From: Calothrix sp. PCC 7103
Lineage (GTDB): Bacteria; Cyanobacteriota; Cyanobacteriia; Cyanobacteriales; Nostocaceae
DNA length: 64,000 nt
Direction of reading: 5' to 3'
Assembly: GCF_000331305.1 (NCBI RefSeq)
Contig: NZ_KB217478.1
Coordinates: 552,904 to 616,903, forward strand
The translations under genes were made by a program, and so were the position numbers. A model generated the notes under the pieces. That model had not been told where the DNA came from. It ran no database searches and saw only the letters and a program-made list of their open reading frames with translations. Positions 24,400-33,116 of this stretch are shown here, one piece after another (position 1 is the first letter of the stretch; the number at the start of each line of letters is the position of its first letter).

Positions 24400-25689
24400 A
24401 TGGTAATTACTAAAAATGGACTTGTTTTGGGTGCTACGGCAGTAACGCTAACTACAATCGCATTTACTGGCCTAGGCATTCACTCACGAGGGCAAGCACT
24501 GTTTAAAGAAAGTCCAAAAGAGTTAGTGGACGAAGTATGGCAAATAATTAATCGCCAGTACGTAGATGGTACATTCAACCAAGTAGACTGGCAAGCTACT
24601 CGTAAACAGTATTTAAACAAGTCCTACAGTAGCAAGCAGGAAGCTTATAAGTCAATTCGGGAAATGCTGAAAAAGCTCGATGACCCATACACCCGGTTTA
24701 TGGATCCCGAAGAGTTTAAGAACATGCAGGTTGATACCTCTGGAGAACTCACGGGTATTGGTATTCAAATTGGTCTTGATGAAAAAACCAAAAAACTTAC
24801 TGTAATCGCGCCAATAGAAGACACACCAGCTTTTAAAGCTGGTGTTTTAGCGAAAGACATTATAACAAATATCAACGGTAAAAGCACAGAAGGAATGGAT
24901 ACCAACCAAGCGGTATCTTTAATTCGAGGTGAAGCTGGTACTAAAGTCAAATTAACAATTTTGCGAAACGGTCAGCGAAAAAATTTTGAAATTGCCCGTG
25001 CAAAAATTGAAATTCACCCAGTTAAATTCTCACAACAAAAAACACCAATTGGTAATATCGGTTATATACGCCTTAATCAGTTTAGCGCTAATGCAGGAAA
25101 AGAAATGCAAGCCGCTATTCGAGATTTAGAGAAAAAACAAGTCCCTGGTTATATTCTTGACTTACGTGGCAACCCAGGTGGTTTACTCTTCTCAAGCGTT
25201 GAAATTGCTCGTATGTGGTTAAATAGTGGTACTATAGTATCTACCAAAGACCGTCAAGGAGAGCAAGAGCGGGAAGTCGCCAGTGGTAGAGCATTAACTA
25301 ACAAACCGTTAGTAATATTAGTTAATAAAGGTTCTGCAAGTGCAAGCGAAATCCTTTCTGGTGCCTTACAAGATAACAAGCGTGCAGTTTTAGTAGGTTC
25401 GCAAACCTTCGGTAAAGGGTTAGTACAGTCAGTGCGTCCATTAGATGATGGTTCAGGTGTTGCAGTGACTATCGCGAAATACTTTACTCCTAACGGTAGA
25501 GATATTAATAAGCATGGTATTGACCCTGATATCAAAGTCGAGTTAACACAAAAACAAGAACAAGACTTGTGGTTACGCGAACGTGATAAACTTGGCACTC
25601 TCCAAGACCCACAATTTGCAAAAGCTGTAGAAGTACTAGGTAACACAATTGCAGGTAGAAGCATTACCAATACTGCCGCAGGAAAGTAA
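24400..25689 (+). CDS. Carboxyl-terminal processing protease, S41 family (CtpA-type)
   Basis: A 429-residue protein from the ATG at 24400; the frame extends back to a TTG at 24301 with an unlikely leader, so the internal start is preferred. It has a signal peptide (GLVLGATAVTLTTIAFTGLG), the S41 N-terminal helices (VDEVWQIINRQYVD), a PDZ domain (GIGIQIGLDE ... AGVLAKDIITNINGK), and the catalytic Ser in NKGSASASEILSGAL with Lys in FGKGLVQS. Such lumenal or periplasmic proteases process precursor D1 (CtpA) or other targets (CtpB, CtpC); which paralogue this is cannot be settled here. Confidence 0.92.
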   Translation: MVITKNGLVLGATAVTLTTIAFTGLGIHSRGQALFKESPKELVDEVWQIINRQYVDGTFNQVDWQATRKQYLNKSYSSKQEAYKSIREMLKKLDDPYTRFMDPEEFKNMQVDTSGELTGIGIQIGLDEKTKKLTVIAPIEDTPAFKAGVLAKDIITNINGKSTEGMDTNQAVSLIRGEAGTKVKLTILRNGQRKNFEIARAKIEIHPVKFSQQKTPIGNIGYIRLNQFSANAGKEMQAAIRDLEKKQVPGYILDLRGNPGGLLFSSVEIARMWLNSGTIVSTKDRQGEQEREVASGRALTNKPLVILVNKGSASASEILSGALQDNKRAVLVGSQTFGKGLVQSVRPLDDGSGVAVTIAKYFTPNGRDINKHGIDPDIKVELTQKQEQDLWLRERDKLGTLQDPQFAKAVEVLGNTIAGRSITNTAAGK

Positions 25690-25741
25690 AATATATCATT
25701 TTGTGGAATGGGCATCCTTGCCCGTTCCAAATAGTATTTAT

Positions 25742-25777
25742 TTTTACCACAAAGACACAGAGGACACAGAGAAGAGG
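25742..25777. repeat. ACCACARAGACACAGAGG repeat, copy 2
   Basis: TTACCACAAAGACACAGAGG and ACACAGAGAAGAGG repeat the half-element seen at 16291 and 29349. Downstream, 25848-25885 holds a GGTGCGTGA-family fragment (TAGCGTCACGCACC ... GGTGCGTCAAAGC). The gap 25690-25935 contains only these. Confidence 0.55.
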
Positions 25778-25935
25778 CACCTGCCGTTACAGTATGGTAG
25801 AATGTGTGACCTATGCGGAAAAATTCCACGTTTCACGAAAAGACTTGTAGCGTCACGCACCGACATTCTCCGTGGTGCGTCAAAGCACATAATTTTCTGT
25901 TTTATTGAAGATTGTAACGGCTTTGACACACCCGA

Positions 25936-26127
25936 CTATTGCGGTTGACATTTTCCAGCACGAATTAATCCAATACGACGAGCAATAGCGTCTCCTTGCG
26001 AGTCAAACGGCCCCCACTTCTCAATAACTTCGCCGTGGGTTTCGATATTATCATTAACTATTTCACAGTGCCCAACTGGGCGCCTGACTATATACCACTT
26101 TTGTAAATTATCTAATGTATCGCTCAT
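25936..26127 (-). CDS. Conserved small cyanobacterial protein
   Basis: A 63-residue protein with KWYIVRRPVGHCEIVN at the start and EKWGPFDSQGDAIARRIGLIRAGKCQP at the end. Close relatives are widespread in cyanobacteria, where they are sometimes labelled as a DDE-transposase family, which seems a mislabel since it lacks any transposase feature (recollection). No function is known. It is on the opposite strand between the protease and a membrane protein gene. Confidence 0.75.
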   Translation of the reverse strand: MSDTLDNLQKWYIVRRPVGHCEIVNDNIETHGEVIEKWGPFDSQGDAIARRIGLIRAGKCQPQ

Positions 26128-26379
26128 GAATATTCACTCTTTGAGACGCAATTGTAAGTTTATTGTATCAAAAACAATATTTAGTATAATTTGTACCATT
26201 CCCAAAAATATATTTTATTATTAACTTAATAAATCTTTATAATGTGGGTATACTTGCATTGGCAGGAACGTTGAGACGGCGCCTTCGTCTTAAAGGACAG
26301 ATCAATTAAGGGCAGAGATATAAGTATCTACTAAGAATAAAAGGCATAACTATAATATTTATTAAATGTTAGGTGGGCG

Positions 26380-26901
26380 ATGATTAATAAGAATATTGTA
26401 ACTTTACCTATGACCCCACAGCAGCGTGTGTGGTTACGAAGAAAAGCGTTTGCACCATTGGTTGTATTCATTATTGGCGCCATTGGATTTAGTTTTTTGT
26501 TTGGATTGCTTCCAGTACAGATTTTAGCAAAACCAAATGTCAGTTTTGAAATGCAAATGTTTGCTAGAACTTTGATTTTATTGCTACTTGTATATACAGT
26601 ATTCTCGTTTGTTACTTGTTGGCGCCATATTTGTAATCATCTTGCTGATGCACAACAAGGCATTTTACATGTAGAAGCTGTACGTTTAAAAAGTAAACGT
26701 CGAAGATTTCGCTCTGGTTTACGTTACTATGGAGAGTTTGAAAAAGTTGGTTCACTAAGATTGATACGAGATATCCGTGAAACTTACGACCAACTTGCTG
26801 AAAAAGATTGGTATCGTGTTATTTACAGTCCGTATACGAAGTACGCCTGGGTGGTTCAACATTGTCCAACCTGGTTAGAGTCGATATACAGACACATGTA
26901 A
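26380..26901 (+). CDS. Two-helix membrane protein of unknown function
   Basis: A 173-residue protein with two N-terminal membrane helices (about residues 26-48 and 63-83) and a basic cytoplasmic segment (RLKSKRRRFRSGLRYYGEFE) that leads into a soluble C-terminus with an aromatic-rich end (DWYRVIYSPYTKYAWVVQHC). I do not recognise the family. It is 64 bp upstream of the ExbB-like gene on the same strand and may be co-transcribed. Confidence 0.7.
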   Translation: MINKNIVTLPMTPQQRVWLRRKAFAPLVVFIIGAIGFSFLFGLLPVQILAKPNVSFEMQMFARTLILLLLVYTVFSFVTCWRHICNHLADAQQGILHVEAVRLKSKRRRFRSGLRYYGEFEKVGSLRLIRDIRETYDQLAEKDWYRVIYSPYTKYAWVVQHCPTWLESIYRHM

Positions 26902-26965
26902 TATCACGTCTCTAAAAAAATCTGTTACCCTAGGTTGGTCTTGTTCATCAACTCAAATGTAAAAT

Positions 26966-27619
26966 ATGGGAATTGGTAATATATTTGCTGCGGGTGGGGT
27001 TGTAATGTACCCCCTGCTAGGGTTTTCGATTTTGGCAGTATCGCTGATTATTGAGCGTATGTTATTTTGGATGCAAATTGACGGGCGCCAAGAGCGTGTT
27101 GTCAAGGAAGTTTTAAGTCTTTATAAACATAATAATGTAGTTAGTACCCTCGATAAGTTAAAGCAAAATACTGATTTACCAGTTGCTCGTATATTTTTGG
27201 CAGCACTTGAACTTGAAGAAAGTACACCCGAAGAGTTTCGACTTGCGCTTGAAAGTTCTGCTTGCGCTGAAATTCCTATTTTAAAACGTTTTCAAACTGT
27301 TTTTGATACAATTATTTCCCTGGCGCCTTTACTCGGTCTTTTAGGAACGGTATTAGGATTAATTACTTCCTTCGCTTCTTTAGGTAGTAATGGTATTGGT
27401 GGCGCCAGAACTCTTGGTGTGACTGGTGGCATAAGCGAAGCGCTTGTTTCAACGGCATCAGGTTTAGTTGTAGCAATTTTTACTTTGTTATTTGCTAACA
27501 TGTTTCGAGGGTTGCATCAACGTCAAATGGCTTTTATTCAAGAACATGGTGGACAATTAGAATTGCTTTATCGGCGCCGTTACGAAAGAGGAGAAAAATC
27601 TTATGCGTCTTCCCGATGA
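26966..27619 (+). CDS. ExbB/TolQ/MotA-family proton channel subunit
   Basis: A 217-residue membrane protein with three helices. The conserved segment FDTIISLAPLLGLLGTVLGLITSF (about 112-135) and ALVSTASGLVVAIFTLLFANMF (about 158-179) are the pore helices of the MotA/TolQ/ExbB family. It pairs with the ExbD-like gene, whose ATG overlaps its end by 17 bp (27603-27619). Together they form a proton-driven energising complex of the inner membrane; no TonB partner is nearby. Confidence 0.93.
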   Translation: MGIGNIFAAGGVVMYPLLGFSILAVSLIIERMLFWMQIDGRQERVVKEVLSLYKHNNVVSTLDKLKQNTDLPVARIFLAALELEESTPEEFRLALESSACAEIPILKRFQTVFDTIISLAPLLGLLGTVLGLITSFASLGSNGIGGARTLGVTGGISEALVSTASGLVVAIFTLLFANMFRGLHQRQMAFIQEHGGQLELLYRRRYERGEKSYASSR

Positions 27620-28010
27620 CCAAGATATTCCAGCACAGATTAACATTGTGCCAATGATTGATGTGGTGTTTGCGATTTTGACGTTTTTTATATTCTCTAG
27701 CTTATCATTAACAAGTACCGGAGGATTACCCGTCGATTTACCAAAAGCTGGAACCCAGCAAGAGCAAACTTTAGGTGAAGCAGATATTATTCTTACTATT
27801 GACTCTCAAGGACAAATTACTGTTAACGACAAACAAGTTGATATACAAAATTTAACCCAGGAAGTCCGGGGTATAGTTGGAAATAGCCAAGGTCAGTTAG
27901 TTGCCGTTAGCGCAGATCAAAACAGTAACTACGGTAATTTTGTCACAGTTATGGATAGTCTACGTCAGATACCGGGTTTACGTATTGCGGTAGAAACCCA
28001 AAGGCAATAA
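27603..28010 (+). CDS. ExbD/TolR-family biopolymer transport protein
   Basis: A 135-residue protein with one membrane helix near the N-terminus, INIVPMIDVVFAILTFFIFS, holding the proton-carrying Asp20, and a periplasmic domain with the family pattern DIILTIDSQGQITVNDKQVD. It overlaps the ExbB-like gene by 17 bp (GGAGAAAAATCTTATG within that gene's 3' end), which points to coupled translation. The VWA genes follow directly. Confidence 0.92.
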   Translation: MRLPDDQDIPAQINIVPMIDVVFAILTFFIFSSLSLTSTGGLPVDLPKAGTQQEQTLGEADIILTIDSQGQITVNDKQVDIQNLTQEVRGIVGNSQGQLVAVSADQNSNYGNFVTVMDSLRQIPGLRIAVETQRQ

Positions 28011-28074
28011 TTTGTCATCAGCGGTTATATTTGGAACAGCAGGTCAACATCTAGCTAATATCCAATTCATAAAC

Positions 28075-28689
28075 ATGACTGATATGACAAGTAACCGTGA
28101 TTACACACTAATTATCGACAAAAGCGGCAGTATGTCTACCCCCGACCAAGTGGGAGGTAAAAGTCGCTGGGATATCGCGCAAGAGTCTACGCTTGCCTTG
28201 GCACGTAAATGTGAGCAATTTGACCCAGATGGAATCACTGTATACGTATTTTCAGGGAAATTTAAACGTTATGATGATGTAACTTCCGCAAAAGTCGCAC
28301 AAATATTTATGGAAAATGACCCAGCAGGAACTACAAACTTAGCGGGTGTGCTACAAAATGCGACAGATAATTACTTTCAGCGTAAAGCTGCGGGTCAAAC
28401 AAAACCAAATGGTGAGACTATAATAGTAGTAACAGACGGCGAGCCAGACGATAGAAAAGCCGTATTCGAGGTAATAATTAGCGCATCTCGACAAATGGAG
28501 CGAGACGAAGAATTAGCAATTACTTTAATTCAAGTTGGTTCAGACTCCTCTGCTACAAAATTCCTGAAAGCGTTAGACGACCAACTGACTGGAGTCGGCG
28601 CCAAGTTCGATATTTGTGATACTGTGACCTTAGATGACATGGAAGACATGAGTCTTGCGGAAATTTTAATGAACGCAATAAACGATTAA
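28075..28689 (+). CDS. VWA-domain protein, copy 1
   Basis: A 204-residue protein that is almost wholly a von Willebrand A domain. The MIDAS metal site is visible as DKSGSM near the N-terminus, PAGTTNLAGVL in the middle (Thr) and VTDGEPDD (Asp). The frame reaches back to a TTG at 28012, just past the exbD stop, but only the part from the ATG at 28075 matches the paralogue that follows. There is no signal peptide, so it acts in the cytoplasm. The paralogue downstream shares most of its sequence, a recent tandem duplication. Confidence 0.88.
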   Translation: MTDMTSNRDYTLIIDKSGSMSTPDQVGGKSRWDIAQESTLALARKCEQFDPDGITVYVFSGKFKRYDDVTSAKVAQIFMENDPAGTTNLAGVLQNATDNYFQRKAAGQTKPNGETIIVVTDGEPDDRKAVFEVIISASRQMERDEELAITLIQVGSDSSATKFLKALDDQLTGVGAKFDICDTVTLDDMEDMSLAEILMNAIND

Positions 28690-28733
28690 TATTTACAAAG
28701 GAATGTAAATAATTAATATAGGAGAATATAACG

Positions 28734-29339
28734 ATGTTAGAAAATCGTGATTACACATTAATCATCGATAAGAGTGGTAGTATGGCAACTCCTGACCAAA
28801 AAGGAGGCAAAAACCGCTGGTTCACAGCACAAGAATCTACTTTTGCATTAGCGAGTAAGTGTGAGCAATTTGACCCAGATGGCATAACTGTTTACGTATT
28901 TTCAGGTAAATTCAAACGTTACGAAAACGTAACTTCCAACAAAGTCTCACAAATCTTTGTAGAAAATGACCCTTCGGGAACCACTGACTTAGCAGGTGTA
29001 TTAAAACACGCCACAGATAACTACTTTGAACGTAAAAACGTCGGTCAAACCAAACCAAATGGAGAGACCATTTTAGTCATAACCGATGGAGAACCTGACG
29101 ACCGTAAAGCGGTAATGCGAGTCATTATCGAAGCATCTCGACGTATGGAACGTGATGAAGAACTAGCACTTTCTTTTATTCAAGTTGGAACCGACCAGCA
29201 AGCAACACGCTTTTTAAAAGTATTAGACGACGAACTGCAAAGCGCAGGCGCCAAGTTTGATATTTGTGACACAATTACAATGGAAGATATGGAAGATATG
29301 AGCTTATCTGAAGTGTTGTTAAATGCAATCAACGATTAA
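28734..29339 (+). CDS. VWA-domain protein, copy 2
   Basis: A 201-residue paralogue of the preceding gene. It has MIDAS DKSGSM (Asp12, Ser14, Ser16), PSGTTDLAGVL and ITDGEPDD, and the same acidic end (MEDMEDMSLSEVLLNAIND). A clear ribosome site, AGGAGAATATAACG, precedes the ATG. Both resemble small TerY-like VWA proteins of cyanobacteria; they bind a metal-dependent protein ligand, not identified here. A large hairpin follows at 29349. Confidence 0.9.
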   Translation: MLENRDYTLIIDKSGSMATPDQKGGKNRWFTAQESTFALASKCEQFDPDGITVYVFSGKFKRYENVTSNKVSQIFVENDPSGTTDLAGVLKHATDNYFERKNVGQTKPNGETILVITDGEPDDRKAVMRVIIEASRRMERDEELALSFIQVGTDQQATRFLKVLDDELQSAGAKFDICDTITMEDMEDMSLSEVLLNAIND

Positions 29340-29348
29340 ATTTTACTT

Positions 29349-29415
29349 TTCTCTGTGCCCTCTGCGCCTCTGTGGTGAAAATTATTTACCACAGAGACAC
29401 GGAGAACACAGAGAG
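29349..29415. repeat. CTCTGTG/CACAGAG hairpin element, copy 3 (complete)
   Basis: The left half (TTCTCTGTGCCCTCTGCGCC, TCTGTGGT) is complementary to the right half (ACCACAGAGACACGGAGAAC, ACAGAGAG), giving arms of about 28 bases with a short AT-rich loop. The copies at 16291 and 25742 are half-elements. It lies between VWA copy 2 and a small gene and probably forms a terminator-like stem. Confidence 0.75.
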
Positions 29416-29443
29416 ATTGAATAAGTTTATAGTAAATTAACCT

Positions 29444-29704
29444 ATGGGATATACAACTACATTTAGTGGTCATTTTGAACTTGACCGTCCTTTATATGAC
29501 TTTCAAATACTGTACCTATTAGAATTTGCTCGTACCCGACGGGTTAAACGCAATGAAGCGATGCTTACTGCAATTCCTGAAACTGCTAAATGGATAGAAG
29601 ACAATCTAATTGGATTATACGGTGCAGGAACCAATGGAGGATTTCACAATCAAGAAATTGGAGAAGCATTTATTCCTAGCTGCTATCTAATGGGCGCCAG
29701 CTAG
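29444..29704 (+). CDS. Hypothetical protein, possibly C-terminally shortened
   Basis: An 86-residue protein beginning MGYTTTFSGHFELDRPL with LYLLEFARTRRVKRNE and, later, GLYGAGTNGGFHNQEIGEAF. This start resembles a family of small proteins that begin MGYTT.F.G.F.LD and normally continue to conserved aromatic residues around a CPP or WCQW motif (recollection); here the frame ends at MGAS, inside a GGCGCC-containing sequence. It is either a divergent member or a truncated one. Confidence 0.5.
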   Translation: MGYTTTFSGHFELDRPLYDFQILYLLEFARTRRVKRNEAMLTAIPETAKWIEDNLIGLYGAGTNGGFHNQEIGEAFIPSCYLMGAS

Positions 29705-29742
29705 TTGTAATATAAATAGTGCATCTACGCTTCGCTTGCATT

Positions 29743-31041
29743 ATGGGAAATATATTTGCACATCTATTTAGTGATTCCAATGAACCTGTTCTAACCGAAG
29801 CAGAACAAAAGCTTTTGCATGAACAAACTATAAATGAAAAGACACCTGGTACTATTGTTCATGATTTTCAAGTCTTGATAGATTTACTGCAATCTACAAC
29901 TATTGAGGTAAGTGGTGCCAATCAGCTACTTCCAATGAAAATGTTAGCAGAATTAAATTCCAAACTCAGCCATCCAATCGATATTAAGCTAAAACGACCA
30001 GTTCAAAAATCTTATCCTTATATTAACGGACTATATCTATTACTACGTGCGTCTGCTATTTGCCATATTCAAACCAAAGGTAAAAAACAATTACTGGTGT
30101 TAGATGAGACTGCACGACAATCTTGGTTGACATTAAATGCAACAGAACGTTACTTTAATTTGTTAGAAACATGGATAATGTGGTCAAATCATGACATTAT
30201 TGGAGAAAGTTCAGATTTTTTAGGAACTTTGAGTAGGTGTCTTTATTTGTGGAATTCAATACCTAATGAAGGTTTAAAATATTCGCGCTATGAAGAACAA
30301 AATTATCTTAGCTATATAGCAGAATATCATAATATTGCACTGTTAGACTTATTTGGATTTTTATCTATACAACATGGTTATGCACAACCTAATAAAGGAT
30401 GGCGTATTACTGGTGTAAAACGCTTACCTTTTGGCGATGCAATGATAAAATTACTTAATTACATTAACAATCAAGGTTTACACAAAATAATTGAAGCATC
30501 AGATGAAGAAGAGCTAGAATCTGAGTTTGATGAGAATGGAATAAAGTTTGGAGTATTAAAGTCTTATTTTCAAACTTATTTTCCAGAGTGGGAAAATAAT
30601 TTAGTTTTATCAGAACTTGAATTTGCTGATGGTATTTATATATTTAAGGTATCTCTTGGCAATATTTGGCGCCGTGTTTCAGTACCAGCAAATTTACAAC
30701 TATGTGATTTTGCTGATATAATACTTGATGCGTATGATTTCGATTATGAACATTTGTATGAGTTTAAATATAAAGACCGTTATGGTAGCATTATAAAACT
30801 CGGTCATCCTTATATGAGACAACTTGAAAGTAGTGAAGACTATTTGATTGGTGAATTGTGTTTACAAACTAGCGTAAATATCACCTTTATTTATGATTTT
30901 GGCGATAGCTGGAAATTCAATATCATATTAGAAAAAATTAATCCAATGGATATAGCTCTCGCAGAACCAAAAATTTTAGAGAGTCATGGAGAGGCGCCTG
31001 TACAGTATTATCAAGATGATGAAGATTGGGAAGAAGAGTAA
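29743..31041 (+). CDS. Protein with C-terminal pRiA4b ORF-3-like domain
   Basis: A 432-residue protein from the ATG at 29743 (an in-frame GTG at 29719 is an alternative). The first 270 residues are a helical region I do not recognise. The last 150 match the PRiA4_ORF3 / IS1096 TnpR-like domain: FKVSLGNIWRRVSVPANLQLCDFADIILDAYDFDYEHLYEF, then FIYDFGDSWKFNIILEKI and EAPVQYYQDD. That domain is linked by name to mobile elements but is found in many chromosomal proteins. There is no transposase next to it. Function unknown. Confidence 0.75.
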   Translation: MGNIFAHLFSDSNEPVLTEAEQKLLHEQTINEKTPGTIVHDFQVLIDLLQSTTIEVSGANQLLPMKMLAELNSKLSHPIDIKLKRPVQKSYPYINGLYLLLRASAICHIQTKGKKQLLVLDETARQSWLTLNATERYFNLLETWIMWSNHDIIGESSDFLGTLSRCLYLWNSIPNEGLKYSRYEEQNYLSYIAEYHNIALLDLFGFLSIQHGYAQPNKGWRITGVKRLPFGDAMIKLLNYINNQGLHKIIEASDEEELESEFDENGIKFGVLKSYFQTYFPEWENNLVLSELEFADGIYIFKVSLGNIWRRVSVPANLQLCDFADIILDAYDFDYEHLYEFKYKDRYGSIIKLGHPYMRQLESSEDYLIGELCLQTSVNITFIYDFGDSWKFNIILEKINPMDIALAEPKILESHGEAPVQYYQDDEDWEEE

Positions 31042-31163
31042 TTAACACTATAGTATGATTAGATTCTACTGCAATTTGCCCTTTGGGTAGAAGACTAGAA
31101 TATATAAATAAACTTAATATGCATCCATAGTAGGGAGTAGTTGAGTATAAAGTTGAGAAAAGT

Positions 31164-32018
31164 ATGCGTTGGCAACTGGGTCGTCGAAGTGATAATGTTG
31201 AAGACCGTCGTGGCGCCTCGATAAGTGGGCCTTTAGTGGGTGGTGGTATTGGGGCATTAGTATTATCGCTGATTGTGGCGCTATTAGGTGGCGACCCAAG
31301 TGTGATTTTGCAGCAAGGAGGTTCAAGAACTAATAATCCCCCTGTAAATTCTCCTCGCTCTCCTCGTTCTGCAACAGAAGACCAAGCTGCTGAGTTTGTA
31401 TCTGTAGTATTAGCCGATACAGAAGATGTTTGGAATCAAGTATTCAAAGAAAATGGACGAAATTATGTTGAACCGAAGTTAGTTTTATTTTCAGGTAGAG
31501 TTGAATCTGCTTGTGGTTTAGCGAGTTCTGCGGTTGGCCCTTTTTATTGCCCTGCTGATGAAAATGTTTATATTGATTTGAGCTTTTACCGAGATTTGAA
31601 AAATAAATATCAGGCGCCTGGAGATTTTGCTCAAGCCTATGTTATAGCTCATGAAGTGGGACATCACGTCCAAAACCAACTTGGTATTTCCGATAAAGTT
31701 CGTAGTTTACAAAGTCGAGCTAGTAAAGCACAAGCAAATCAGCTTTCTGTACGATTAGAATTACAAGCAGACTGTTTTGCAGGAGTTTGGTCAAATCGCG
31801 CTCAAAGGTCACGGCAAATTTTAGAACAAGGTGATATTGAAGAAGCAATTAATGCTGCTAGCAGTATTGGAGATGACCGTTTACAAGAACGTTCACAAGG
31901 TTATGTAGTACCCGACTCGTTTACTCACGGTAGTTCTGCACAGCGAGTAACTTGGTTTAAACGTGGTATTCAATCGGGTAATATTGACCAGTGCGATACT
32001 TTTCAACAAAATATTTAA
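31164..32018 (+). CDS. Neutral zinc metallopeptidase, YpfJ family
   Basis: A 284-residue protein. It has a basic N-terminus ([17 protein letters not shown]), one membrane helix (about 24-42), a proline/serine linker and a catalytic domain with HEVGHHVQ at residues 163-170 (zinc-binding HExxH) and [14 protein letters not shown] further on. This is the COG2321/YpfJ family of membrane-anchored metallopeptidases. Substrates are unknown. It stands alone; the gene that follows is convergent. Confidence 0.92.
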   Translation: MRWQLGRRSDNVEDRRGASISGPLVGGGIGALVLSLIVALLGGDPSVILQQGGSRTNNPPVNSPRSPRSATEDQAAEFVSVVLADTEDVWNQVFKENGRNYVEPKLVLFSGRVESACGLASSAVGPFYCPADENVYIDLSFYRDLKNKYQAPGDFAQAYVIAHEVGHHVQNQLGISDKVRSLQSRASKAQANQLSVRLELQADCFAGVWSNRAQRSRQILEQGDIEEAINAASSIGDDRLQERSQGYVVPDSFTHGSSAQRVTWFKRGIQSGNIDQCDTFQQNI

Positions 32019-32030
32019 TTAAAAATTTAA

Positions 32031-32690
32031 CTAAAATGGAATAAAAGTAGATTCATCTTTATCCCAGTCGCGACCTTGACAAAATTCGTCAATCCAATTT
32101 GCTAACTTACGACGGTTGATGGTTGATAATTGGTTTACTTTTTCGCGTATTTCTGGTGCCAACTTATAATTACTAGTTATTGGTGGTGCAATTGCTACCG
32201 CTGATACTGGTATATCGCGTATAGAACTTTGAGTCACAAGCGCTACTGATTGTAGTGATTTAATTTCATTTCGACACGAAGTCGCGACTGCTACCATCTG
32301 ATGTTGTAATGAATTATTCGGTGTAATATGGATAATTTGTTCTGGGTTATTTTCAGGATGTTTATAGCTAGTTTCTTCTGTTACTTGTGTTCGTTTATTT
32401 AGATTATCATTATCATTATTAAGTTTTTTAAGCTCGTTTTCAGGGTTAAAATTAAGACCTAATGCTGCTATCATATTGTCTGGATTTGTATTTAAATCCA
32501 CAAGCAGTGGTAAAATTTCAACTAAGTTTGGCTCTAATACCGTAACTGTAGCTAATATAAAACTGGATAATGGGCGCCGTTCTCCATCAAACACTGCCCA
32601 AATTTGCATTTTTTCTAACCAGTGGCAATTTTGTTGGTAGTAGCACAGCCACTTTTGTTTTAACGATTGACGCAGCTCCTGGATATTCAT
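32031..32690 (-). CDS. DUF5331-type conserved cyanobacterial protein
   Basis: A 219-residue protein. The N-terminal 90 residues (IQELRQSLKQKWLCYYQQN, RRPLSSFILATVTVLEPNL, LVDLNTNPDNMIAALGLNFNP) match a conserved cyanobacterial domain that I recall as DUF5331. The middle is low-complexity Asn-rich, and the C-terminus has REKVNQLSTINRRKLANWIDEFCQG. The function is unknown. It is convergent with the metallopeptidase gene. Confidence 0.75.
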   Translation of the reverse strand: MNIQELRQSLKQKWLCYYQQNCHWLEKMQIWAVFDGERRPLSSFILATVTVLEPNLVEILPLLVDLNTNPDNMIAALGLNFNPENELKKLNNDNDNLNKRTQVTEETSYKHPENNPEQIIHITPNNSLQHQMVAVATSCRNEIKSLQSVALVTQSSIRDIPVSAVAIAPPITSNYKLAPEIREKVNQLSTINRRKLANWIDEFCQGRDWDKDESTFIPF

Positions 32691-32718
32691 TGATTTATGT
32701 TGATTAATTTAAAAAGTC

Positions 32719-33054
32719 TTAATTATTTTCTGCTTTTGGATGGAAGCGAGCATAAAGCATTTTTTCGACTCTTTGATTTTTTTGTAAATGCTGCTCAACA
32801 ACCAACGGTACTTCCTCTACTCGTACACTACAGTACCATACCATATCAGGTACAACTAATACCATCGGCCCATTACCGCATTGTCCTAAACAACTACTTG
32901 CTGTAATATTGACATTATCAACAGGATGTGATTGAAAAGCTTTTAACACAGATTTGGCGCCAGCTTTACGACAAGCACGGTTTTGACATACTCGTACACA
33001 CCGAGAATACTCAGACTCTGGTGTAGGCAAAGAATTGGAAGAAGATACAGCCAT
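32719..33054 (-). CDS. Thioredoxin-like [2Fe-2S] ferredoxin domain protein
   Basis: A 111-residue protein with Cys at 19, 23, 28, 55 and 59 in RCVRVCQNRACRKAG and SSCLGQCGNGPMVLV. The order C-x4-C ... C-x3-C in a thioredoxin fold is typical of the NuoE/HoxE-like [2Fe-2S] ferredoxins found across cyanobacteria. It probably takes part in electron transfer. It lies 62 bp downstream of cysK on the same strand and could be co-transcribed with it. Confidence 0.85.
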   Translation of the reverse strand: MAVSSSNSLPTPESEYSRCVRVCQNRACRKAGAKSVLKAFQSHPVDNVNITASSCLGQCGNGPMVLVVPDMVWYCSVRVEEVPLVVEQHLQKNQRVEKMLYARFHPKAENN

Positions 33055-33116
33055 TTAAAATTTTAGATTTTGAGATTTCACAATCTAAAGACCGAATTAA
33101 TTCGGTCTCTAGATAT

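Noticed and set aside
29743-31041. Reading the pRiA4b ORF-3-like protein as part of a transposon
   Set aside because: No transposase, terminal repeats or target duplication were found around it; the domain alone does not prove a mobile element.
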